Assembly (NCBI RefSeq): GCF_028554725.1
Contig: NC_071670.1
Coordinates: 20,526,001-20,590,000, forward strand
Direction: 5' to 3'
DNA: 64,000 nucleotides
From: Zeugodacus cucurbitae
Taxonomy: Eukaryota; Arthropoda; Insecta; Diptera; Tephritidae
Shown: positions 46,065 to 58,989 of the stretch, piece after piece
Layout: each line of letters begins with the position of its first letter
Position numbering within the stretch: position 1 is the first letter of the stretch
Program-made: the position numbers and the translations under genes
The notes under the pieces: generated by a model
What the model was told of the DNA's origin: nothing
Databases searched by the model: none
What the model saw: the letters and a program-made list of their open reading frames with translations, nothing else

Positions 46065-48469
46065 TTAAAAATGCTTTATAAGTTTTAAGGATGGCACTAC
46101 TTTATTGCGGGTCAACAACTTATTATTCAAAATATTTTGAAGCTCTTCAGGTATGCATACTGTCCCGTTTTCAATCTGCAATGCAAGTAATCTTTGTTAT
46201 GTTATTTTAAAACTTAATCCATAAGTATATTACCTCATTTGACTCAATCAGTGCGATTAGTAGTCTTGGTATAGCAGCAGCAGTTCCATTAACTGTGTGC
46301 GCATATTTTAATGTTCCGTCCTTCGTCACATACTTTATATTAAGCCGTTTTGCTTGATAGTCTGTACAGTTACTGCAGCTGGATATTTCTCCCCACATTT
46401 GCCGCCCGGCCATCCAAGCTTCAATATCGTATTTTTGGAAGGCTGATGCTCCCAATTCGCATGGTGGCATATCAAGTACACGAAATTTTAAATTTAATTG
46501 TTTGAATAATCGCATTTCAGTATCCCTGAAACTTTCCAACACTGCTTCCGATTGGTTTTCCGAACATACTGTAAACATTTCGACTTTGGTGAATTGATGT
46601 ACCCTGGGAGAAGTAAACAATGAGGAGCATTAAATAAATTTTAATTGGAGAAATCAACCAAAAATTTCAATATATAACATATTATATATATATATATTTT
46701 TAAATTGTTTGTTTGAATTTCGAAGGAGGGTATAGGCTTAACAAAACACGAAAAGAAGAGAGCGAAATACTTATGCCGATCGGCCGATGTCGATTCTTTC
46801 ATGGCCAAATTTATTTAGTGAAAGAAGAAAAACAAAAACACATAACATCACAAAATTAGTAAGAAAACTTGATTCATAAATACCAAGGTGCGAGTAACTG
46901 TATGTACATTTGATTGAATTTTATTAATAGTAAAAAAGAGATTAAATATTCGCGTTTTCTCCAAGAAAAGTGATACGCCAGCTGTATAGCTTTATTGCTT
47001 TAAGGACAAATACGGACATTGAGGTAAACATTCGAAAATAGGATTATTACTTGTTTCTGTCTATGGTGAATGATTTGGCTTGAACAAAATTCGTCTCATT
47101 AGAAACTTAAAAAATCGACAGTCACAGTTTTTGGCCAATAGCAACGACGGTCTCTATAAAAATGGCATTATGAAATAATTGAAGCTTTGAATTATTATGA
47201 TAAAATGCGAAAAAATTAGATATAGTTAATGTTTGAATAGTAACATTTCACATAAATTTCTTGGTAATCATCTTGGTCTGATTATTAAATGAAGCCACCG
47301 TGCATACTCGTTGCAAGTAATGCCGGCTTTAAATTCTGACTGTCTATTATTGGGTTTCATAAAAATATTACATGGTGTTTCTTATAAAACACCGTCCGTG
47401 CAGTTCCGATAAATAAATATTAGCTAATAATGCTGTAGATGAAAAATCTAGTAATACCACATGAATAAACTCTTGCTAGTATACTGCCAAGTGTACTATT
47501 TCATTTGTGCATAACTCCAATGCACTGAAAAAAAATTATTTGATAACTGAATTCGAAATTAAAATTGTATTTCCCTATGCACAATTCTCACCATATAGAA
47601 ATTAGGAAATCTTCTAAGGCGAATCGGATCTTGACATTACATTTTAGCATTATAAAGATATAATTCTAAAGTTAATCCAATAATCAAGTGAATATGTTTA
47701 AGTGTAAATCTGTATACCTGTAAATCCCTTTTTCCTCATTTAATCCCGATGTTTCTGCGCGGTAACACCTACTCACAGCAGCAACTTTTAGTGGTAAACA
47801 TTGTTCTTCAATAACTTGATCAAAAAATAAACCAGCTAGTGCCATTTCGGACGTTCCAGACAAACATTCCCCAGAGTCAATTTTATAAACTTGAGTTCGG
47901 TTCCCTTCCGTTTGCATTCCACACCCATTTATAATGCTACTTGGTAAGATATCGGGGACAGATATAACTTTGAAACCGTTCTTCTTTAAATATGACATAG
48001 TATATCGTACTAAAGACTGCTCTAAACGCGCAAGATCACCCATTAGGTAATAGCTTTTATGGCCGGCGAAATGCCCCAAATGCTCCATTCTTAAAACATT
48101 TAAATACTTACATACGTCAGAAAAAGGTTCAGCTTCGGTAGGGGTTAAGTTATTGTTATATACTTCACGTCCTTTTTCACCATAATCAACCAATCGAGAA
48201 TGTGTACAATTGGGAAGCTTTCCAAGTTCCAATTCAATCTGACGTTTTATATCGACATCATTCGGACTTTTTTGCAGATCTTTCAGAAGAGATTTTATAG
48301 CCGGTACATTGTTTGTATGTTTTCTTAGCAAAATGTTCTTCTCAATATCGTCTAGAGAATTGTCATTCACACTAAGGCTGCATGATAATCTTCTTAGATT
48401 GTCTTTTGTCCATATAATCCGATAATTATTAAATATATTGTTTGCAAATATTTTAGTTCCAGCCATCAT
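46065..48469 (-). CDS. SerRS-m: Mitochondrial seryl-tRNA synthetase, three exons
   Basis: Exons are 47718-48469, 46234-46603 and 46065-46175 (minus), GT-AG, 1233 nt, 410 aa, close to the roughly 417 aa of the fly protein. The enzyme charges mitochondrial tRNA-Ser in the matrix. The start is the first of two adjacent ATGs; the first ~30 residues are basic with few acids and fit a mitochondrial presequence. The class II core is complete: SGTSEMALAG, then RCYRAETSG with GIYR|VHQFTKVEMF (motif 2, spliced at the bar), LGASAFQKYDIEAWM with SSCSNCTDYQAKR (serine pocket), and AAIPRLLIALIES (motif 3, Arg retained). It is not the inactive paralogue SLIMP, because the catalytic motifs are kept. It is divergent from cactin. 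Confidence 0.93.
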
Positions 48470-48747
48470 TGATCTAAGCACCGTATCAAACTTTTAAAAG
48501 CCAAGGGTAATCATATAATGCTTCCAATTAGTCTAGCTATTTGATATCGATATACAACAGATATTATTTCAATACTATCGGCAAAACCATAGCTGGTCAT
48601 AAAAATTTTCTTGTTAACTATTGCCGTCATTAAATTGCAAATTTTTTAATTAACAATTATTCAAAAAGTTCAGTTGAAATTAGAAAATAATTTCTAAAAT
48701 AACAGAATATAACCCAACATATATATTTATTTGGTATTCCCTTTGGG

Positions 48748-49603
48748 AAAAGTTAGTATACCATCCCACGATTTCGGGGTTAAAATGGATATGGGCGGAT
48801 AGAGGAGGAACTTATAGTTTCCGAGATATTTCCAATTAAAGATTTAAAATTAACAATTAAAAAATTAAATAAAAATTAACACGTTATTTCACACTGTATC
48901 TTGAATTTTCCACATATATTTTGCACTTTAAATATGTTTACACTTCACTAATTTGTTTCCATATATTTATTTTTAACAAATTATATCAAAATTTGCTGCA
49001 AATAAAGATTTAACTTTTTACACAATTCTGTTCTTTCGCGTAGAACTACTTTCTGCATTGGCGGCCTTAGGACGCGCTTAAAAAAATAAATCTGGTCGAA
49101 CCAACAGCGGATATTATCCAATTATGGGAAATAATAAAATCGTTTACATTACCCATTACACGATTATGCTTATTGTATTGTGATATAGACTTTCTTTTTG
49201 ATTATTGTAATTCTTATAATTCGTTTACAAAATATGTGACACTTATTGTGTGTCAGAATGAAACCCTTTTTTATTGTACAAATAAAGAGAATTGTGCAAA
49301 AAGTTAAATGTTTTTTTTTTACAGGAAATTATAAAATAATTTGTTAAAAATTAATATGTATAATAGAAACAAATTTGTGATTTTAAATTTAAAGTGCAAA
49401 ATATATATGTAAAATTCAATATACAGTGAGAAATAATGTATTAAAAATTGTTAATAATAATTCTTTAATTACAAATATCTGGGAAACTATAAGTTTGCGA
49501 CGGCTATATATATATATATATATATTCGTAATCTGGAGATCCTCCTCTATCGGCCCATATCCATTTCAACCCCGAAATCGTGGGACGGTATACTAAAGCC
49601 GAG
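48748..49603. mobile_element. Foldback-like element with one central unit, between divergent genes
   Basis: The left arm (48748-49020) and right arm (49255-49603) are inverted copies beginning GTATACCATCCCACGATTTC. One ~107-bp unit (GTTCTTTCGCGTAGAACTAC at 49030) lies between them. A TA run (49506-49528) is in the right arm. The element occupies most of the 1.46 kb between the two start codons of the synthetase and cactin. Confidence 0.82.
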
Positions 49604-49927
49604 CCTTCCCTGTTTAGTAAATGTATTTGAAATTTAAAGTGGTATTGTTTTTTTTTTGCAGTATTAAATTATCTACTGTTGTGACGTGATTATCAAGTTG
49701 TCAAGACTTGTTTGGAAACATGTATGTCAAGACAGAGTTCAGAGATTCAGCTAAATACAATTTAGTGGGATATTGCCACAGATAGTATTAAAGATATAAT
49801 AACTTTTGTCAGTGTAGACGGTTTATAAAATGAAAGTATCGACACATTACTCACATATTTAAACTTATACTTGTGTGTTTTTGGATGTTGTGATATCGTT
49901 GGATTTATATTTTATATACTTGGAGAA

Positions 49928-52904
49928 ATGTCTCGTCAGCCAGATATGGAGTCAAGTTCTTCTTTGAATTTAATCAAAGCTCTAGAGAAGCGCAGAATAA
50001 AAGATAGTTTTGAGAAGAAACGTCTTAAAGATGATATGAAAGCGAAGGAAACCCCTGAAGAGAAAAGGGTTCGCCGTTTAAAAGAAAGAGAAGCGAAGGA
50101 AATGCGCCGCCGCGAAAGAATGGGTTGGGATACCGAGTACCAGCATTACACAGATCAAGACAATCCTTTTGGAGATTCAAACCTTACTTCTACATTTGTT
50201 TGGTCAAAAAAATTGGAAAAGGAAGGCTTACGGAATGTATCGACTGAAACTGTTGATATCCTGTCAAGGCAAAAGTTACTGGAAAACAGACTTGAACTTG
50301 AAAAAGTAAAGAAACGAAGGCAAGAACGTGAATTGGAAAAGCAAGTACGAGAAGAACAATCTGTTTTGCAACAACGTGTGAAAGAAGCTGCACAGTTTCA
50401 AGAATGGGAGTTGCAAGAAGATCAGTTTCATTTAGAGCAAGCACGTTTGCGAAGCATCATAAGAATACAAGATGGTCGTGCAAAGCCAATAGATTTGTTA
50501 GCGCAATATTTGTCAGGATTCAAACCAGAAGATACAAATGAAATACAGATGCACGAACCGTATGTTTTGTTAAATGGCTTAAGTTTAAAAGATCTTGAAG
50601 ATTTACTAATTGACATAAAAATCTATGTAGAGCTGGATAAAGGTAAAAATACAGATTTTTGGAATGATATGACAGTAATTGTTGAAGACGAATTGTTTAG
50701 ACTTAAAAAGAATGAAAACAATTCCGTTGAAAATGGAGCAGTTGGACGTAGAGAAGGAATACATGACTGCGTGGCTAGAGATGTCGCTGAGATATTTCGA
50801 AAGAAGAATGCAAAGCAGTTAAACGAATTACGTTGCAAAATAGAAAATAAAATAAAGTCTAGATCAGATGGTGTAGACATTAGTTATTGGGAAAGTCTAC
50901 TTTCTCAGTTAAAAGCACACATGGCTCGCGCTCGTTTACGTGATAAACATCAGGAAAATTTACGACAAAAACTAAATATTCTTAAAAATAAAACGGAAGA
51001 AAATGAGAACTTGGTTGCTACGGTTACATCGAACGAACGAAACGAAAGTGCAACTTCTTCCTCAATTGAGACAAGCAGTAATGTTGATAAAGAGGCAAAA
51101 CATGACTCAAACACATTACAAAAGTTTTTCGACTTATACGAAGATGGTCGGTATTCTCCAACATATATTTCGAACATTGAGGACGAGAACACTCTATGGA
51201 TTGCCACAGAAGAAGAGAGCTTCCTTGAAATAGAATCATTACGTGCTAAAGCACTGAACAATAAATCTCAAAAAGAGTTGTATACTATTGAAGAAAGGAG
51301 TATGTGCAATGCAATGCGCAAAGATATGGGAAAAGATGAAGCTGAATTCTCTGTCGAAGTGCCGTTAGAAGTCGTTCAAGTAGCCTCTGACAAGTATAGA
51401 CCTCGTAAACCACGTTACTTCAATCGCGTGCATACCGGTTTCGAGTGGAATAAATATAACCAAACACATTATGATATGGATAATCCTCCTCCTAAAATAG
51501 TTCAAGGATATAAATTTAATATTTTTTATCCCGACTTAATTGATAAAAATGTTACTCCACAATATTTCTTAGTAAGTTTCTTTATTTTTATTATCTCAGT
51601 CTACATATATGAATCAATATGAACTTTAGAAAGGGATTTTCAAATAAATAGATTTTATTTAAATACAAATAAAATGACAATTATCTCGTATCCTAGTTTT
51701 GAAGAAACATATTTAAATAATATGCAAAATCTATTGATGAATTCATATACATTAACTAGTGTTTAATCAAATAGAGTTTAACGCTCAATCTTTAATAATT
51801 GATATTATTTGATAGAGTTTAAAAATTTTCAGATCAAATGCAAAAGCATCCAACAATTTAACTATATTTTGTAAATACATTGCGCCCATTTCGTTTGCTC
51901 GAATGGGGTTTTTTCATTTTTTTGTTAGTAATATGACTAACAACATAAAACTTTTTAAACAATTTATTTAATATATAATTTATTATTAAACAAATACATT
52001 TATTTTATAATTAAATTACAGATATTATGAAAAATAGGGGTGAATTTCGTTTAGTCGAATGATGCAAAACTAAAACTACATTAAGCCTTTTACATTCCTC
52101 TATTCTGAAAACCATTTCATAACCGTTTTTTTCGAATCTTGCCTTGTATCCTTATAGCGTTACTTTGTTTTTTTTTATTGTTTAGTGTTCTGTTTAAATT
52201 TAACCGCCGAATTTTAAATAATTTCGCATAACTTGTCAAGATCTGTTCAGTTTTGGAGCAATATGCACATTTCTTAAGCCGTTTTCTTTATTCAGCCTTC
52301 TTTATTCAGAATAATCATAAGTAAATTGATTACAATCATTAAAAAGAAATATAAATTTTAAGGTTTATCATAAAAAGTAGAGCTTACCTTTTTATATATT
52401 TTTTAAATGATTTGTATACAAATTTCAGCTAAACGAAATACGCACTAAAATTATCACTTTATATATTTTTTTTTAAAAACGGTGTTTCAATGTATTAAGA
52501 AAATAAATGAAAACTCATTTATTGCAGAAAATATTCATAATAAGCAAAAAACCGGAATATTTTGTACAGTAAAGTCGAAAGTTTTTATGTTTGTGAATTT
52601 ATTATATATAGAATGAATGGATACATTTTTTTATAGTAAAAAATATTGTATGGAAATATGTGATATAGCACTTACGGTTTCTCCATAATATTAATTAACG
52701 TGTTTATCTTTTCAGAAACAATGTGACGATAACTCTGATTTTGCGGTACTTCGTTTTCATGCCGGTCCACCGTATGAAGACATTGCCTTTAAAATAGTAC
52801 ATCGGGAATGGGAGTTTAGCTATAAAAGAGGATTTCGTTGTCAGTTTCATAATAATATATTTCAACTTTGGTTTCATTTTAAAAGATATCGTTATCGTAG
52901 ATAA
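49928..52904 (+). CDS. cactin: Cactin, two exons
   Basis: Exons are 49928-51571 and 52716-52904, GT-AG, 1833 nt, 610 aa. Cactin is a nuclear, spliceosome-associated protein first found as a partner of the I-kappa-B protein Cactus. Residues 15-70 are Lys/Arg/Glu-rich, then comes the signature ERMGWDTEYQHYTDQDNPFG and NLTSTFVWSKKL. The middle domain is a long coiled coil (about 110-190) followed by RDVAEIFRKKNAKQLNELRC. The C-terminal domain starts at RPRKPRYFNRVHTGFEWNKY and runs through VLRFHAGPPYEDIAFKIV to the conserved end QLWFHFKRYRYRR. The usual N-terminal Arg/Ser-rich region of the family (proteins of about 720-760 aa) is not visible upstream, so a missing first exon or a real short form is possible. 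Confidence 0.92.
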
Positions 52905-53050
52905 GCTTCAATTATTATTATTTTTTGTTTATATGTGGTTCAACTAAACTTGTATTTAAAATTAATATCATTAAGATTAATCTTCTAACTGTTAAATAAC
53001 GTTTCCAACTGATTATAGGGCAGAGAATTTTTGTGAAACAATGTATATTC

Positions 53051-53056
53051 AATAAA
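53051..53056 (+). terminator. Poly(A) signal of cactin
   Basis: AATAAA about 147 bases after the stop codon, followed by A+T-rich sequence. Confidence 0.6.
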
Positions 53057-53059
53057 GAA

Positions 53060-54565
53060 CTGTCATTAATAAAAAACAACTAATAATACACGGCTAACTC
53101 AACATTTATTATTTTGCGTGTTTACAAATGTGAACAAGATTGTTATACTCTGTGCTACTTTTTGCTGGAAACAGAACTAGTGAGTTCTCTACACGATCAA
53201 ATTATATAAAACTATAATGTCTTCATACATATATCATATATTACAAAATAATGTTTTAAATATGATGACAAATAGGTACTTCATTTTCTTGGTCACAAAC
53301 ACATCTAAGACCCCTTTAGGGAAGTTAAAAATTAAGATAGAACTAAAACACTTTCTAAACGATAAAAGTATATAGAATTAAAGTGATACACCTAAATGTG
53401 TTCCATCGTATATTTATTTGCGTACATTATATATATTTAAAAACAATTTGAGATTTTAGCTTATAAGTTTTACGACAGAACTTAAGTTTTAGCTTTATCT
53501 GTAATTTTTGTGTCTTTCATATCTTTGATACCTTCGCAATACAAAATCGTTAAAATAAATAATGAACAAAAACCTACAGCACAATAATGAGGTATTTATT
53601 TCTTGACTTTGACCCTGGATGAAACCCGGTGAATTTAATCTTAAATTTAAAAAAATTTAAGTAGAGATTTAATTTAATAAATATATAAATTATCCATATC
53701 ATGTGTTTGGTTATAAAGAATAATAAAGCTTTTTCTTGTATCTTGTAAAATCTTGGAACGGAGTAAATGTTCATAAAGCCTTTAAAGGACAACTTTTAGT
53801 AAATTATTCTGTTGGAAACACTCGTGCCTAGGTCCTGAAAATAATTTTAATACATTGATTAAAAAAATATGTTCTCTTAACATATATGATATTGTTTTTT
53901 AAATCGAACGTTTGAAATTTTTGTATTCTGAAATGATAGCAATAGGAATGTAAAATATATATTTATTATTTCTTCTTTGATAATCCGCAATTAAAATTAT
54001 AGCTCTAAGATTAATTCATTAACAAGGTTTGATTTGCTTTTAATTTTCTTAAGAATTTCATTCGTTATATTGGATATATCTTTTATTTTTTGAAATATTG
54101 ATTTATTTATAATCAACTGATTATTGTTTTTGTCAAACACATTATTCTCCTATACAAAGCCGTTAGAAATTTTTTCACGGGACATCAGTAGATGTTTACC
54201 ATTGCATACATACATACATATATGAGTATGTTTTGCATCAGCAGAAAGTAATCGGCATTTTCTTTTATTAAATATTATTTAAAAAATATTATTTTTCGTT
54301 TGCATTGTTTTACTTTTGAATTTCAAAATTTGAATTTTTGAATAAATGTAAGGGTAAAATCAATAACAACATACATGTAAAATAAGGTTAAGGAAAAATT
54401 AAATATCATATACTTAGTTCACTTTATTGAATACACTTGGACTCTTACCTTATTTGTATATAATATTTATTTATTTTCATATTAATATCTTAATCTTTTA
54501 TAACTTTATTTTTTTGGTTATGTTGGATTAAGACCGGTGTTCTCATAATGTTTTAATTCATCTTA
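53060..54565. other. Intergenic, no gene recognised
   Basis: A+T-rich spacer without a recognised coding region or TIR pair. Confidence 0.5.
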
Positions 54566-55342
54566 TTATACTCTCGCAACAATGTTGGTAAAGAGAGTAT
54601 TATAGTTTTGTTCACATAACGGTTGTTTGTGTCACCAAGAAATACAAGAGTTAGATATGGGGTTATGTATATATAAATGATCAGGTTGACGACTGGAGTT
54701 CAAAACCGTATGTCTGTCCGTCCGTCTGACTTTGCAAGCGATAACATGAGTAAAAATTGAAATATCTTAAAGAAACTTGGAACACATGTTCCTTGGGACC
54801 GTGAGAGGGTTATTTTAAAAATGGGCAAAATCCGAATATTGCCACGCCCACAAAATGGCGAAAACCAAAAACGCATAAAGTGTCATAACTAAGCCATAAA
54901 TAATGTTATAACAGTAAAATTTTGAATAAAGAATCGCACTAGGAAGGGGCAAATTTGGATGTAATTTTTTTGGGGGAGTGGACGTCGCCCCGCCCCCGAA
55001 TCGGTTATTTGTATATATCTCGCAAACCAATATAAACCTTTCTGCAGTCGATTCTCTTACGTACCCCACCACACATCATGAAAATAGTTGAAATCGGATA
55101 ATAACCACACCCACCTCCCATACAAAGGTTAGGTTGAAAATTACTTTACAGAAACACTAAATTTTACAGAAGAAATTGCAGAAGGAAGCTGCACTCAGAT
55201 TTTTTTTACAAATTGGGAAATGGGTGTGGCGTCGCCCACTTTTGGGTCAAAAAACATATCTCAGGAACTACACGACAGATTTCAATGAAACTTGGTTTGT
55301 AATAGTTTCCTTACATCCCAATGATATATTTTGAAAATAGGC
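54566..55342 (-). repeat. Family A repeat, reverse copy 1 of the array
   Basis: Starts TATACTCTCGCAACAATG, then TTTTGTTCACATAACGGTTG, TCCGTCCGTCTGAC, GCCACGCCCACAAAATGGCG, CCACACCCACCTCCCATAC and AACTACACGACAGATTTCAA. Confidence 0.8.
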
Positions 55343-56806
55343 CAACGTGATCAGGGTGAAGAGTGGAGTTCGTCTGTGCAAAGTGTAACTTGAGTAAAAT
55401 TTAAGATACAGTTTGTCAACAAATTCTTTGCAAAATGAAAATTGACTCAAAAAATCACTTCCTCATGGTTACTGTTGTTGCTGTAATACTATTTTTTATT
55501 TTTCCCCATCTCTTTCAGTCAAATTTTTGGGTTTTTTATCTACTTATTGTATTATTTTAGAAAAATCTCAAAATGAAAGCTCTGAAAGTTTGCGTCCAGA
55601 GTTCTTCCAATGCAGTATATTTTATTTTTTGCACCTGAATAATGTTGTATATAGTCCTTAGCTTAATATGAAAAATTTTGGACACCTATTTTTTATTTTT
55701 TTCTTTGAAATAATGAAAATATACCAATTGGTTAAATTTCTCATGAACTCATTTGCATGACGATTCTTATTTCCAACTAGATCGGTATTTCCAATAATAT
55801 CTGTGCAATTCGAAACATGAATATATGCCAGAATATTCCGAGAAGAACACGTGTTGGCTTTTTTTTTTAAAATGCCCCGTTCATTTCTCATGAATTCGTT
55901 CTTCGACATGTGCTTGCATTTTGCAAAGAATTGATTGACAATTGGTTTTTTGTTGTTTTTGCTTATTTGAGTCCTATCTTATGTTTTTGTTTTTACTTTT
56001 GTTATTTTTTTAACATATTCTATGACTAGATATATCCTATAATAATACTGTAAAAGAAAAATCATAAAAAACTAAACCTTTGTTACAGAAATTTAATGTC
56101 AAAGTTGATTTTTTGAGTCAATTTTCATTTTGCAAAGAATTTGTTGACAAACTGTATCTTGATGAAACTTGGAACACTTGTTTCTTGGCACCATAGGAAG
56201 GTTGCTTTCGAAGATGAAAATCGGAGAAAACCACGTCCACAAAATGGAGAAAACCGAGATCGCATAAAGTGCCATAACTAAGCCATAAATAAAGCTATGG
56301 AAATAAAATTTGGTCCAAAGGTTTGTTCTAGGAAGGGGCATATTTGGATGTACTTTTTTTTTGGGAAAGCATGGGCATGGCACCGCCCCCTAATAAGATT
56401 TTTGTACATCTCTCGTAAACTACTAAAGCTATATCAACGAAATTCTCAGGAGTCGTTTCTTTCAGGAAAATCCTTATATAGTCCAAAAATGGAGGATATC
56501 GGATTATAACCACGCTCACCTCCCACACAAAGGTTATGTTGAAAACTACTAAAAATGCTTTAATTCATTAAGGGAAAACACCAGAAACCTTAATTTTTAT
56601 TATAAAGAAGGTACCCAAATTGGTATACAAAATTTGAAGTGGGTGTGGCTCCGCCCACTTATGAGTCAAAAACCATATCTCCGAAACCACTCGACCAATA
56701 TCAACGAAATTTGGTTTGTAATATATTCCTTGCATCCCGATGATATGTTGTGAAAATAGGCTAAATCGGTTCACAACCACGCCTACTTCCTATAAACCAG
56801 AACATT
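55343..56806 (-). repeat. Family A repeat, reverse copy 2, interrupted by a Tc1-type MITE
   Basis: It begins at GTGATCAGGGTGAAGAGTGG, is interrupted from 55409 to 56154, and resumes with TATCTTGATGAAACTTGG to end near 56806. The empty site TTAAGATATCTTGATG is seen in the neighbouring copy at 57125-57140, which confirms the insertion. Confidence 0.85.
55409..56154. mobile_element. Tc1/mariner-type MITE, 746 bp, 49-bp perfect TIRs
   Basis: CAGTTTGTCAACAAATTC and the following bases are perfectly inverted at both ends over 49 bp. TA is duplicated (55407-55408 and 55155-type position 56155-56156). The interior contains a second, degenerate end motif (TTTGCAAAGAATTGATTGAC at 55920-55940) and a short open frame related to one in the copy at 23.9 kb, but no transposase motif. 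Confidence 0.93.
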
Positions 56807-56919
56807 GAAGTTGACCTGTGGGGTTACTCTGTAAGGCGTTGCGCAAGTGAAAATACTCGCAAACGAAAAAACATACTGTGTAAATGCGACAATCAAATCG
56901 TAAATTTAATAATTTTTTT

Positions 56920-58080
56920 TTATACTCTCGCAACAAAAGTTGCTAAAGAGAGTATTATAGTTTTGTTCACATAACGGTTGTTTGTAACACCCAAAACTAA
57001 ACGAGTTAGATATAGGGTTATATATACCAAAGTGATCAGGGTGAAGACTGAAGTTCAAATCCGAATGTCTGTCTGTCCGTCCGTCTGTCCGTCCGTCTGT
57101 GAAAGCTGTAACTTGAGTAAAAATTAAGATATCTTGATAAAACTTGGCACACTTATTTCTTGGCACCATAGGAAGGTTGCTTTCGAAAATGAGCAAAATC
57201 GAACCACTGCCACGCCTACAAAATGGCGAAAACCGATAACACATAAAGTGCCATAACTAACCCATAAATAAAGCTATGGAAATAAAATTTGGTATGAAGG
57301 AGCGCACTATGAAGGGGCATATTTTGATGTAATTTTTTTGGGGAAGTGGGCGTGGCCCCGCCCCCTACTAAGTTTTTTGTACATATCTCGCAAACTAATG
57401 GAGCTATATAAACCAAACTTTCTGCAGTCTTATTTTTAGCCACTTCCTAATACAGTCAAAAAATGAAAGAAATCGGATCATAACCACGAAAAACGCTAGA
57501 AACACTAAATTTTACATAAGAAATGGCAGATTGAAGCTGCACTCAGATTTTTTTACAAAATGGAAAATGGGCGTGGCGTCGCCCACTTATGGGTCAAAAA
57601 CCATATCTCAGGAACTACTCGACCGATTTCAATGAAACTTGGTTTGTAATAGTTTCCTTACATCCAATGATATGTTGTGAAAATAGGCCAAATCGCTTCA
57701 CAACCACGCCTACTTCCTATATACCAGAACTTTGAAGATGATCTGAATCGTTTACATTACAATATATAAAGTAAGCACTAGTGAAGATATCGGTGCAGAA
57801 CTTTGCACAAATACTACGTTTATAGTGTGGCAGCCCCATTCTAAAAATCGCCGAAATCGGACCATAGGTTTTTAAAGCCCCATATATCGAACACGAGGAC
57901 CTCGATGCTTCTAACCTAATATTATGGTTTCCAACTTTCAATGGACTTTATACAATATAGTTATATGACGAATATGTGGGTCAAATTGTGTATTATATAA
58001 TATAAATAAAGTTAAATAAATAAATTGCGAGAGTATAAAATGTTCGGTTACACCCGAACTTAGCCCTTCTTTTTTTTATT
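56920..58080 (-). repeat. Family A repeat, best-preserved reverse copy
   Basis: From TATACTCTCGCAACAAAAG to TTGCGAGAGTATAAAATG and GTTCGGTTACACCCGAAC. A TCTGTCTGTCCGTCCGTCTG microsatellite is at 57067-57103. It shows complete ends on both sides. Confidence 0.85.
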
Positions 58081-58084
58081 TTTT

Positions 58085-58225
58085 TAATTTTAGGGTTTCC
58101 AAATTTTATGTACTTTATAACATATATATAACGAATATGTGGGTCGAATTGCCTATTCTATAATATTAAATTAATAAATTGCGAGAGTATAAAATGTTCG
58201 TTCACAACCGAACATAGCCCTTTAT
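58085..58225 (-). repeat. Family A repeat, terminal fragment
   Basis: ATATGTGGGTCGAATTGCC to TTGCGAGAGTATAAAATG repeats the end of the preceding copy. The duplicate of about 150 bp suggests an unequal exchange or a second insertion. Confidence 0.7.
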
Positions 58226-58229
58226 TTTG

Positions 58230-58985
58230 AATTCATTTTTAAATCAAGTTTTTAAAATTTTACTAGTATTTCTTTTAATAGTTTAATTTATTCATTGTTT
58301 GGTCTTTCAATATTATTATAAACTAAATTGTTTTATTTTTTATACTTATTCTTTTACTTTTACATTTTGACTTGATTTATTTTTATTTTTAATGTTTCAT
58401 GTTCATAGTTTCTAACTTGCATTAATAATAAAATGATCATCTGCTGTTCTGTCTAGGGTTGTCCTGTTTAACTGTACTTATTCTACAGTTTCTGATTTCT
58501 ACGCGAGGTACGTCTGGGAACTTGTAAACATATAAGAATAAAATATACATACATATGTTCTTGCCTTGTAAAGTATTTCTCATGGTTTGCCAGTTGAAGT
58601 CTTTTTAAAACATTAAATTTAACCATTAGAAAAATTCATTAAAAACTAGACAATGGCAACTGCTTATAATTCCAAATTTTATACATGAAATCCCCACAGC
58701 ATTGTTATGTTACAGTTTAAAAATAAACGAAAATTGACTACAACCACCAAACCTCCTATAAGACACCATTTGAAAATCTGATAAATATAAAAATGGACCA
58801 AATGGACTATATGTTCTCTAGTTTCCACATAGAGATGTTGATTATTCCAATGTTTATGGTTGACTTTATATCGAAAGGAATAGGTCGCTTTGGGTCAGTC
58901 TTTAGGGAATCTAATTGTCATATTTGCACTGGTCTGTTACCTTTTACTTGTAAGAACGACTGTAATATATGAAAAGGATTTAGCT
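58230..58985. other. Intergenic, no gene recognised
   Basis: No TIR pair or coding region supported here. Confidence 0.45.
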
Positions 58986-58989
58986 ATAA

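Noticed and set aside
55658..55909. 83-codon open frame in the Tc1-type MITE, related to one at 23861-24094
   Set aside because: The two share residues only because the MITE copies are homologous; indels differ and no transposase motif is present.
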